NCBI GenBank assembly: GCA_030019255.1
Contig: JASEFK010000003.1
Location: 145,095 to 209,094 of the forward strand
Direction of reading: 5' to 3'
DNA: 64,000 bases
Source: Actinomycetota bacterium
GTDB lineage: Bacteria > Actinomycetota > Geothermincolia > Geothermincolales > RBG-13-55-18
In this document: positions 53,183 through 60,664 of the stretch, in pieces
Layout of the letters: each line of letters opens with the position of its first letter
Position numbering within the stretch: the first letter of the stretch is position 1
Notes under the pieces: model-generated
Database searches by the model: none
The model's input: the letters and a program-made list of their open reading frames with translations, nothing else
Told to the model about the DNA's origin: nothing
Position numbers and translations under genes: made by a program

Positions 53183-53367
53183 GGTAAAACCTCCCTCCTC
53201 AAGCTTCTCCACGCATGGTTCGCCGTCCAACCGGCACCCATATAGATTTTTCCCGGTCATCCGCAGTTAAAACGCGTGGTCCCCGCGCGGCTCGGGCAAC
53301 CGGTCGGTCGGTGTGGATAAACTTGTCCCTTCCCTGGAAAACATCGCCTGCCTTTTCTGCGGGCCGA

Positions 53368-53397
53368 ATGACATGATCGCGGGCGCGGAATTATAAT
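53368..53397 (+). promoter_or_regulatory. Strong promoter for the AMP-binding-like gene
   Basis: ATGACA (53368-53373), an 18-bp spacer and TATAAT (53392-53397) form a near-consensus sigma70 promoter. Transcription would start near 53404, about 35 nt before ATG 53438. Confidence 0.65.
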
Positions 53398-53437
53398 AGC
53401 CCGGGCCTATGATTGCGGATAAGGAAAGGGAATCGCC

Positions 53438-54742
53438 ATGCGGGAAACGATGCGCGGTTATTCCCGAAGGGCGCGCCTTGCCGCCAGCCGGCGCCTGAGC
53501 ATGTCCAATCTTTTCGAGATGCTGGCGATGGCTTACGACCAGGCGACGGCGCTGGAGCTTACCCATCCCTTCCTGCCCACCCTCTTGCCGCGGAGGGAAT
53601 TATCCTTCGCCCAGGCCCTCCAACTAACCAACCTGGCGGCCGAGGCGCTCATCCGCGGCCTGGACCTGCGCAAGGGGCAACGGGTGCTGCTCCTGGCCCC
53701 GGAGGCGGGGGAGACACTCCTTTTGACGGCGGCGATGATCAAGGCCGGTGGGATCGCCGTTCCCCTTACCGGGTTCCCTGAGGGAGAAGTCCTGGACCTT
53801 CTCTTAAGGGAAGGCGGGATCCAAAAGGCCCTGCTGGGCAGCGGGTTTTTCCGGCAGGCGGCCCCGGGGAAGGCGGATCTCCTGCGTGGCCGGGAAGGCC
53901 TGCGGACCATGCCCGTGAACCGCGCGGACACGGGTCCCGGAGAGCTCTCGCTGGAGGAAGCCTGTGGGGAGTCCTCCGGGTTCTTCCTGCCCTACACCCT
54001 GAAACCCGCCAGCGTAGTCCTCCTCTCGCTGCGGGAAAAAACCAACGGGAATCCCCTCCTGGTAATGGCTACCAGCCGGGCGCTGCTGTTCCCGGCGCGA
54101 TTCTGGGGACCACTCCTCCCGGTCAAAGCGGGGGAACGCTGCCTTTTCCTCCTGCCTCCGGACACTCCCTCCTCCCATGCCGCCGCGGTCCTGGCCCTTT
54201 GCGCCGGCCTGCGCCTGGAAACCTTACGGTACGACGACCCCGGTGTAATCCTTTCGCAAGTTAAGGCAAAAAGTCCAGGCGTGCTCATGGCCACGGCGCG
54301 CCAACTCCTGCTTCTGGCAAAGGAAGCTTCGGCATCTTCCTCGCTGGCCCCCGTGAGGTTGTGGATATCCGTGGGAAAGCTGGAAGAGGCATCTTTCGAT
54401 CTGGTCAGGGAATGCGCCGTAAGGCGGAGCCGGAACGGGGAACAAGTCCTTTTATTGGAATTTCTTTCCATAAATGAAGCGGCTCCCCTGGCGCTCTTTC
54501 GACTTTCCCTCTTCGGGAGGAAACCACTTCTCCGTACGCCCTTCCTGCCCGTCCCGCCCCACCGGGTGAAGAGGTGCCCCAGAGGCCTTGAGGGTGGACG
54601 GGAAGTGGCGGCCATCAGGGGTCCCGCGGTGACCCCGGGCTGGTGGAACGACCTGGAGGCCTCCCTGCGGGCCTGGAGGGAGGGATGGTTCTATCCGGAC
54701 GCGCCCTCCGGCCAGGTGAGCCTCCCGGGAATGGAGACCTAA
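53438..54742 (+). CDS. Truncated, degenerate AMP-binding (ANL superfamily) protein
   Basis: A 434-residue protein resembling only the N-terminal domain of acyl-CoA synthetases. Recognisable parts are LSFAQALQLTNLAAEALIRG, KGQRVLLLAPEAGETLLLTA, MIKAGGIAVPLTG and VKAKSPGVLMATARQLLLLA. The ATP-binding P-loop, normally SGTTGxPKG, is replaced by REKTNGNPLL. The later YxxTE and TGD motifs and the C-terminal lid domain are missing. Adenylation is therefore unlikely; it may bind an acyl substrate, nucleotide or partner. The gene has its own strong promoter, so it seems expressed rather than decayed. Codon use looks like its neighbours. Confidence 0.7.
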   Translation: MRETMRGYSRRARLAASRRLSMSNLFEMLAMAYDQATALELTHPFLPTLLPRRELSFAQALQLTNLAAEALIRGLDLRKGQRVLLLAPEAGETLLLTAAMIKAGGIAVPLTGFPEGEVLDLLLREGGIQKALLGSGFFRQAAPGKADLLRGREGLRTMPVNRADTGPGELSLEEACGESSGFFLPYTLKPASVVLLSLREKTNGNPLLVMATSRALLFPARFWGPLLPVKAGERCLFLLPPDTPSSHAAAVLALCAGLRLETLRYDDPGVILSQVKAKSPGVLMATARQLLLLAKEASASSSLAPVRLWISVGKLEEASFDLVRECAVRRSRNGEQVLLLEFLSINEAAPLALFRLSLFGRKPLLRTPFLPVPPHRVKRCPRGLEGGREVAAIRGPAVTPGWWNDLEASLRAWREGWFYPDAPSGQVSLPGMET

Positions 54743-55164
54743 AACCTTGGGGAAAAAACTCCAGGAACCTTTAAGAAGAGCCACTTGCACCGCCGAACCC
54801 TTTCCTAACATGCCGTCGCGGTAAGGGTATTCCGGCAAAGAGTTCAGCTATGTTTTCAACAAGCGAGTCCGGGCGTCTCGAGTACCCTAAGTATGAGATA
54901 GCTGAGCCCTGGTGCCTATCGAGAAGCCCGCCCACCACCTTTCAGAACATAGGACATGCTCGGGTTCAAAAACGTGGTGGATGCTCTCAATCCTGCCCTG
55001 GAGAAGAAAAATAAATAGGTCAGGGCGTGTCCATCCAAGCCAAAATTGTGTCGGGAAGGGCCGCGTGCTATCATCGATACCGGGTGATGGCTGTCGTTCT
55101 CACCACCTTGAGCGCCCTGGGAGGGAGTGGAACGCCGTTCCACGCTGTCCGGAAAGGAGGAAAG
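54743..55164. other. 422-bp intergenic region of lower GC
   Basis: AT-richer than its surroundings, with no complete gene. It holds a possible remnant coding end at 54956-55018 and a stretch GGTCAGGGCGTGTCC just after it. The right end provides the strong AAAGGAGG ribosome site of the Fe-S gene. Confidence 0.45.
54956..55018 (+). pseudogene. Possible C-terminal gene remnant (20 codons)
   Basis: A short open segment encodes MLGFKNVVDALNPALEKKNK and stops at TAG. The lysine- and asparagine-containing sequence with AT-rich codons differs from this GC-rich genome and reads like the end of an imported, possibly mobile-element, gene. Too short to assign. Confidence 0.25.
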
Positions 55165-56142
55165 GTGTCCGCTTCCCGAGGCAGGAACAGGAAGAGCTTC
55201 GACCGCTTTCTTAGGCTTTACCGCTACAAGGACCTGGCCTTCCGCATGACCAACTGGCCGATCATCCGGCAGCTGGGAGGGCTGGTGGTCGATCCCCGCA
55301 ACACCAACCTGACCTACGTTCCCATTTACCAGTATATGGAAATACCTCCGGGCGTCGCCGCCCCCATCTCGGTCATCGAGCACTTCATCCGCGAGGCCTC
55401 CCACCACGTCATCCTGTACCGCTGCCCCTGCCGGAGCGAGAACGGCTGCCGGGACTTCGACCCCTACTTCGGCTGCACCTTCCTGGGCCCGGCGGCGCGG
55501 GACGTGGACCCCGAGGTGGGACGCCACGTGACCGCTGGGGAGGCCCTGGGGCACCTACATCAGGCCACGGAGATGGGCTTGGTCTCCTGCCTGGGCAAGT
55601 TCAAGGGAGACGCTGTCATGCTGGGGGTGAGGGACCATCACCGTTTGATGACCATCTGCCACTGCTGTCCCTGCTGCTGCATCTCCACCGCCATCCCCCT
55701 GGCCTCCCGCGATGCCCGGGACCTCCTGGTGAGGATGGAGGGGCTGGTGGTGGAAGTGGACGGGGAAAGGTGCCGGGGCTGCGGCAAGTGCGTGCAGGCC
55801 TGCATCTTCCGCCAGGTGAGCCTGGAGGACAGGCAATCCATAACCGCTTCACTCACCGCGGGGGAATCGACCCTACCCGCCGGGCACCGGGCGACCGTCC
55901 CGGAAGACGCCGGCGCATCCCCCGGGATAGAGGAGGCCGGCGGTACATCGGAAGTTTACGGGGTCACCGCAAGCGGGGGCGCTAGGCGGTCCCGCAAGGT
56001 GGCGGTGATCGGCGAGGAGTGCAAGGGCTGCGGCCGCTGCGCTATGGTCTGCCCGGAGAAGGCCGTGCGTATCCGCATCGAGGATCCCTCCTACATGGAG
56101 GCCTGCGTGCGGCGCATCGCCTCCACCGTGGAGGTGCGGTGA
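55165..56142 (+). CDS. Cysteine-rich Fe-S protein with two ferredoxin clusters
   Basis: A protein of about 325 residues. The N-terminal 200 residues contain clustered cysteines (YRCPCRSENGCRDFDPYFGC and MTICHCCPCCC), suggesting additional metal or Fe-S sites. Two [4Fe-4S] motifs follow: CRGCGKCVQACIF and CKGCGRCAMVCPEKA, separated by about 70 residues of low-complexity linker, longer than in ordinary ferredoxins. I have seen similar proteins in anaerobes beside methyltransferase and dehalogenase genes, but cannot assign a role. GTG 55165 is chosen because AAGGAGG lies 5 nt upstream; an earlier ATG at 55087 lacks one. Confidence 0.8.
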   Translation: MSASRGRNRKSFDRFLRLYRYKDLAFRMTNWPIIRQLGGLVVDPRNTNLTYVPIYQYMEIPPGVAAPISVIEHFIREASHHVILYRCPCRSENGCRDFDPYFGCTFLGPAARDVDPEVGRHVTAGEALGHLHQATEMGLVSCLGKFKGDAVMLGVRDHHRLMTICHCCPCCCISTAIPLASRDARDLLVRMEGLVVEVDGERCRGCGKCVQACIFRQVSLEDRQSITASLTAGESTLPAGHRATVPEDAGASPGIEEAGGTSEVYGVTASGGARRSRKVAVIGEECKGCGRCAMVCPEKAVRIRIEDPSYMEACVRRIASTVEVR

Positions 56143-56150
56143 ACCCGTTC

Positions 56151-56180
56151 CCTTAACCCTCGTTTACCTTAACCCTCGTA
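56151..56180. repeat. 13-bp direct repeat covering the stop codon of the CrtI-like gene
   Basis: CCTTAACCCTCGT occurs at 56151-56163 and 56168-56180. The second copy contains the leftward gene's last codons (TAC GAG GGT TAA), so the first copy is an echo of its end, stop included, 17 bp further on. Confidence 0.7.
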
Positions 56181-57668
56181 CCTCTCGATGAGCTTGGAGG
56201 CGATGAGGCCGGAGGCCACCGTGGAGGGCACCCCGCCCCCCGGGTGGGTGGAGGCCCCGACCAGGTAGAGGCCCTTGATGCTCTTGGACCTGGCCGCCGG
56301 GCGAAACACCGCCTGGGCCGGGAGGTCCATCTGCAGACCGTAGATGGCCCCTCCCGGGGAGAGCAGCCGCCGCTCGAAGTCCAGGGGCGTGGATACCTCC
56401 AGCACGGTGACGTGGTCCTTCAGCCCCGGGATGGCCTTCTCGGAGAGTCCGTCGATCATGCGCTCCGCCACCCTCTGCCTCTCCCGGTCCCAGTCGGTCC
56501 CCTCCAGCTTGTAGGGACCCATGCCCATGATGTTCAGGACGTGATGTCCCTCCGGGGCCAGGGAGGGATCGGATTCCGTGGGCCAGCAGATGAGGCCGTG
56601 CACCTTTTCCGGTATCTTCCCCCGCCGGAACTCGTTCCACCAGAAGTCGTTCATCATCTGCAGGGGGCCTATGGTCAGGCTGTGATGGGCCTCCAGGGGA
56701 GGGCGGTAATCCACTCCCACGTAGAGCATGACGCAGGACATGGAAACTTCGTAGCTCTTGATGCCGTAACGGGCCAGCCAGGGCAGGTGTTCCTCCCCGA
56801 TCATCTCCAGGTAGAGCTTCTTGGCGTTGACATTGGAGACCACCAGGTCGGAGGTGATCTCCGTCCCGTCGGCCAGCCGCACCCCCTCCACGCGGCGGTC
56901 CCTCACCATCACCTTGTCCACCCGCGTGTTCAGGCGCACCTCCATGCCCAGCTTCTCCCCGAGGCGCCGGAAGGCCTGGGGGATCTGGATCATCCCCCCC
57001 TTGGGGTACCAGATGCCCTCGTGCTCGGAGTAAGGGATGAGGGCGATGAAACCGGGGGCCAGCTCCGGCGGCAGCCCGCAGTAGAAGGACTGGAAGGACA
57101 TGGTCTGCTGCACCACGTCGTTCTTGAAGTACTTGAGGATGACGTCCTGGTAGCTTTGGAAGAAGAGGGGGAGGAACCTGAGCATGCGCGGATTGCGCAG
57201 GCCCATCTTCACCATGTCCAGCATGCCGTTGCAGGGATTGGTGAAGAAGGTCTCGATGGTCTGGCGCATCATGTCCGCGAAGTAGTCGGCCAAGCGATAC
57301 CACTGCCTGGCGTCCTCCGGGGAGATGCGGGAGATGACCTCCGCCGTCCCCTCCAGGGAAAGGGGGTAGTTGATGCGCGAGCCGTCCTCGAAGATGTAAC
57401 TGTAGATGGGGTCGCAGAGGACCAGGTCCACCTCCTTCTCGAAGCTGGTGCCCAGCTCCTCGAAGGCCTTACGGATGGGGTAGATCACCTCCACTATGGA
57501 GGCACCTACGTCGAAACGGTATCCTTCCCGCTCGAAGGTGGAGCAGCAACTTCCCACCCGGTCCGACTGTTCCAGGACCAGGACCTTCCTCCCCTGCCTG
57601 GCCAGGAGGGCGCCGGCGGATATCCCACCGCAACCCGCCCCGATGACGATGACGTCGTAATCGGCCAT
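56169..57668 (-). CDS. CrtI-like FAD-dependent oxidoreductase (phytoene desaturase family)
   Basis: The 499-residue flavoprotein starts with DYDVIVIGAGCGGISAGALLARQGRKVLVLEQ (dinucleotide fold) and carries GSCCSTFEREGYRFDVG at the FAD loop. The C-terminal motif KGLYLVGASTHPGGGVPSTVASG is diagnostic of carotenoid desaturase/isomerase-like enzymes. No phytoene synthase or other carotenoid gene is nearby. Members outside carotenoid pathways act on other polyprenoids or lipids, so the substrate is open. ATG 57668 lies after GAGGAGG. It follows the FAD-oxidase gene by 19 nt and belongs to the same transcription unit. Confidence 0.88.
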   Translation of the reverse strand: MADYDVIVIGAGCGGISAGALLARQGRKVLVLEQSDRVGSCCSTFEREGYRFDVGASIVEVIYPIRKAFEELGTSFEKEVDLVLCDPIYSYIFEDGSRINYPLSLEGTAEVISRISPEDARQWYRLADYFADMMRQTIETFFTNPCNGMLDMVKMGLRNPRMLRFLPLFFQSYQDVILKYFKNDVVQQTMSFQSFYCGLPPELAPGFIALIPYSEHEGIWYPKGGMIQIPQAFRRLGEKLGMEVRLNTRVDKVMVRDRRVEGVRLADGTEITSDLVVSNVNAKKLYLEMIGEEHLPWLARYGIKSYEVSMSCVMLYVGVDYRPPLEAHHSLTIGPLQMMNDFWWNEFRRGKIPEKVHGLICWPTESDPSLAPEGHHVLNIMGMGPYKLEGTDWDRERQRVAERMIDGLSEKAIPGLKDHVTVLEVSTPLDFERRLLSPGGAIYGLQMDLPAQAVFRPAARSKSIKGLYLVGASTHPGGGVPSTVASGLIASKLIERYEG

Positions 57669-57687
57669 CTCTCCCAACCTCCTCGGA

Positions 57688-59301
57688 TCACAAAGCGGCC
57701 TTCTTCATGCGCAGGGTGTCGTACTCGAAGCGCCGCAGGCAGACGTTGTTGGGGTCGTAGATCATCTTCATGGTCCGGTAGGTGTCCACGTAGGTGGCCG
57801 CCTGGGGGAAGACCAGGCCGATGAGATCGTGCAGGGGGCCCGCCCCCTCCAACAGGGGCCAGATGCCGAAGCACACCCCGGAGCCCTTGCGGAAGGAGGC
57901 GGCCATGGCCGCCAGGGTTCCGCTGATGGTGCGCAGGCTGTCCTCGGGGTTGGACTGGTCGATGAAGATGTCGAACTCGATGAAGCCCAGCCTCCCCATG
58001 TCGTAGGGCTGGAAGTAGGTGGCGATGAGGTCCGCGGAGATGACGTTGTCATCCGTCCCCACCTGGGAGGTCATGGCCCGCATCATCTCCCGGTTGATCT
58101 CCGGTAGATACTCCAGGTGGTCCAGCCCGAAGCCCACGAAGAAGGAGCCCTTGACCCGCTGCACGCGCACCGATTCCCGGAAAAACTTGGTAAATTTATC
58201 CACCCCCAGGATGCGCCCCTCGGAGATGTCCTCCACCACCTCCCAGTCCATGAACTCGAATTCCGGCGCCACGGCCAGGATGTCCTCCTCGCAGACCCGG
58301 CACTTGATCTCCGTTTCCTCCTGGGAATATCCCCCGGTTACCGGGACCACGTAGTGGCGGGGGAACATGGGGATGAGCTTGGCGGACTCGGCGTTGGTCT
58401 CCGCCAGGAAGATGCCCATGTAGGTGTTCTGGAAGTAGGCGTTCTCCACCACGATGTTGCGCTGGCTGACGGCCTTCAGGGCGGGAGCGATGTGCTCCCA
58501 CTTCTCGCTGTCGCTTACGGGCACGGTGAGCTTCAGGTGGTTGGGCTCGGGGTAGAGGCGGATGGTCATCTCGGTGATGATGCCCATGGTTCCCAGGGAG
58601 CCCCGGATGAAGGCCCGCACGTCGGGCCCCGGCCCGGGCAGGTGGGCGTTGTCCGCCCCGTAGGCCTGCGGCCCGCAGACCATGACCTTGCCCTCCGGGA
58701 GGACGATCCTGTAGCCGATGATGTGGTCCAGTCCCACCCCGTACTTGTTGGCCAGGGTGGAAATATTTCCCATCATGATGTTGGAGACCACCGAGGCGTT
58801 GGCGGAGGTGGAGGGGTTGATGAGGCGCAGCCCCCTCTTGAGGGTCTCCGTCTGCAGCTGGGCGAAGGTCACCCCGGGGCCTATGGTGCAGTACATGTTC
58901 TCCTCGTCGATCTCCAGGATGCGGTCCATGCGCCTCAGGTCGCAGAGGATGCCCCCATAGGGCGTGATGGTCATGCCCAGGGTGTTCAGTCCCGTCCCGT
59001 AGGGGGTGACGTCCACCAGGTAGCGGTTGGCTATTTTCATGATGGCCACCACGTCCTCGGTGGAGCCCGGAAGGGCCACGATGTGGGGGTGGTTCATGGG
59101 CACCACCGACTGGTCCCTGGCATAGGCCACGGTGATGTTGATGTCGTTGGACACCCACTCCTCCCCCAGGGCTTCCTGGAGCTCCCGGTAGGCCTTCTCC
59201 AGGTTCTCCGGCCGGTTGTGGGTACCGTCTATCTCGTGCTTAACCGGCACCTTGATGATTTTCCTCTCCCGCAGGTCCTTCCACAGATCCTTCCCTTTCA
59301 T
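57688..59301 (-). CDS. FAD-linked oxidase (VAO/PCMH family, GlcD-like)
   Basis: The 537-residue flavoprotein has a PCMH-type FAD domain (HIVALPGSTEDVVAIMKIANR, TPYGTGLNTLGM, YGGILCDLRRMDRILEIDEENMYCTIGPGVT) and GSLGTMGIITEMTIRLYPEP. The C-terminal half is the substrate cap. The family oxidises 2-hydroxyacids, phenols or alkylglycerols; the closing sequence YDPNNVCLRRFEYD replaces the usual FDPxGxxNPGK. It is preceded by an HdrD-like Fe-S gene and a second FAD oxidase, as in two-component D-lactate or glycolate dehydrogenases. ATG 59301 is preceded by GGAGGGAGAG. Confidence 0.88.
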   Translation of the reverse strand: MKGKDLWKDLRERKIIKVPVKHEIDGTHNRPENLEKAYRELQEALGEEWVSNDINITVAYARDQSVVPMNHPHIVALPGSTEDVVAIMKIANRYLVDVTPYGTGLNTLGMTITPYGGILCDLRRMDRILEIDEENMYCTIGPGVTFAQLQTETLKRGLRLINPSTSANASVVSNIMMGNISTLANKYGVGLDHIIGYRIVLPEGKVMVCGPQAYGADNAHLPGPGPDVRAFIRGSLGTMGIITEMTIRLYPEPNHLKLTVPVSDSEKWEHIAPALKAVSQRNIVVENAYFQNTYMGIFLAETNAESAKLIPMFPRHYVVPVTGGYSQEETEIKCRVCEEDILAVAPEFEFMDWEVVEDISEGRILGVDKFTKFFRESVRVQRVKGSFFVGFGLDHLEYLPEINREMMRAMTSQVGTDDNVISADLIATYFQPYDMGRLGFIEFDIFIDQSNPEDSLRTISGTLAAMAASFRKGSGVCFGIWPLLEGAGPLHDLIGLVFPQAATYVDTYRTMKMIYDPNNVCLRRFEYDTLRMKKAAL

Positions 59302-59311
59302 CTCTCCCTCC

Positions 59312-59444
59312 TATGGGGTCAGGTCTTGAATTTTGATACCCCAGGGGGTATTTGTGTGATTATCCTGCACCTCCCGAAACCGCGCGGGTCCGCTCCACGG
59401 CGGCGGGCGGCCGGGGGCGTTCCCCCGTCGCACGCCGTTTTTTT
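59312..59444. other. Gap with REP/RAYT-like motif and a rightward terminator-like hairpin
   Basis: Within a 187-bp gap between leftward genes. At 59314-59351, GGGGTCAGGTCTTGAATTTT is followed by a perfect hairpin ATACCCC-AG-GGGGTAT; this resembles repeats linked to Y1 (REP-associated) transposases, from memory. At 59401-59444, nested stems CGGCG/CGCCG and GGGGG/CCCCC end in seven T residues on the + strand, a terminator opposing the gene direction. Confidence 0.45.
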
Positions 59445-59488
59445 AGGCTTCCCCCGGAGAAACAACCATCCATGATCCCCTCTCCCTT

Positions 59489-60661
59489 TCACAGCAGCTC
59501 GTAGATCTCGTAAACCGGCATGCCATTCCGGGAGAGGAGCTGGTCCGCGCAGTGGGGGCAGGCGGTGATCACCGCCTCGGCGCCCACGGCGCGCGCCTCC
59601 TCCAGCCTCTCGTCCGCCGTCCAGGCGGAAAGCTCGGGCCGCCCCGCCTTCACCCCCCCGCCCGCGCCGCAGCACCAGGAGTTCTCCAGGTTGCGCTCGA
59701 ACTCCAGGAGCTCCAGGCCGGGAACGGCGGAAAGCAGCCGGCGCGGCGCCTCGTATATCTCGCACCACCGGCCCAGGAAGCAGGGGTCGTGGTAAACACC
59801 CTTGAGCTTCCTCTTCCCCTCCGGGGAGAAGGCCCCTTTCTTCAGGGCGCGCGCCAGCACCTCCGTGGCGTGAACCACCTCCAGGTCCATGGCCCGCGCG
59901 TACTCGTCGCGGAGCACCTGCAGGCAGTGGGGGCAGGCGGTGACGATGCAGGTGGCGCCGGTGGAGCGGAACAGCTCAATGTTCTCCAGGGCGCGCTCCT
60001 CGAACCCGTCGTGGTCTCCCAGGGCCAGGTTGAGGCTCCGGCAGCAGGGCTCGGCCTCACCCAGCACCCCGAAGTCAAGGCCGGCCGCCCGCAGTGCCCG
60101 GACAAGGGAGGAAAGCCTTTCCTCCCGTCCAGGGGCGGCGTAGGCGCAGCCCACGAAGAGAAGGTACTCCGCCTTCTCCCTGGTGAGGTCCCGCACTTCC
60201 AGGTCGCGGACAGCCTTGCCCTTGAACCCCTTCTCCAGCCCGAAGGGGTTGTCCCGCTCCCGCGTGGACCGGAGCAAGGGGGCATGGGCGGGCAGCGGAC
60301 CCCATCCCTCCTCCACCGCCTTTTCCCGCATCAACTGGATGATACGGGTGGTGTGCAGCCCCTTGAGGGGGAAGCACATCTCCTGGCACAGGCCGCACAG
60401 GTTGCAGGAGTAGATGATCTCCGCCGTCTTCTCCGTGGGCTCGAATTCCAGGTTGGTGATGGCCCGGGCGATCTCCATCATCCCCGCCGCGTAGTAGGAC
60501 TCGAAGCGGTACCGCGTGCCGCAGGGGCAGTTGGCGGAGAAGCGGGCGCTCACGAACTTCTGCACGTTGATGGACTGGCACATCTTGCACTTGCCGCACA
60601 CCCAGTAGTCGTCCCGGTAATCGGTGAGCTTCTCCCTCTTCCTAGTAAGTCCCCGCTCCAT
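59489..60661 (-). CDS. HdrD/GlpC-like Fe-S oxidoreductase with two CCG domains
   Basis: The 390-residue electron-transfer subunit has an N-terminal ferredoxin-like region with CGKCKMCQ...NCPCG and CNLCGLCQEMCFP, so one or two [4Fe-4S] clusters. Two cysteine-rich CCG domains follow. The first reads EPCCRSL where CCG is usual; the second is intact with NSWCCGAGGGV, and each has a TACPHC pair. HdrD/GlpC-type proteins pass electrons from a flavin dehydrogenase to quinone or thiols. The gene lies between two FAD oxidase genes, 3 nt after the upstream one, so one complex is likely. Confidence 0.9.
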   Translation of the reverse strand: MERGLTRKREKLTDYRDDYWVCGKCKMCQSINVQKFVSARFSANCPCGTRYRFESYYAAGMMEIARAITNLEFEPTEKTAEIIYSCNLCGLCQEMCFPLKGLHTTRIIQLMREKAVEEGWGPLPAHAPLLRSTRERDNPFGLEKGFKGKAVRDLEVRDLTREKAEYLLFVGCAYAAPGREERLSSLVRALRAAGLDFGVLGEAEPCCRSLNLALGDHDGFEERALENIELFRSTGATCIVTACPHCLQVLRDEYARAMDLEVVHATEVLARALKKGAFSPEGKRKLKGVYHDPCFLGRWCEIYEAPRRLLSAVPGLELLEFERNLENSWCCGAGGGVKAGRPELSAWTADERLEEARAVGAEAVITACPHCADQLLSRNGMPVYEIYELL

Positions 60662-60664
60662 GGG

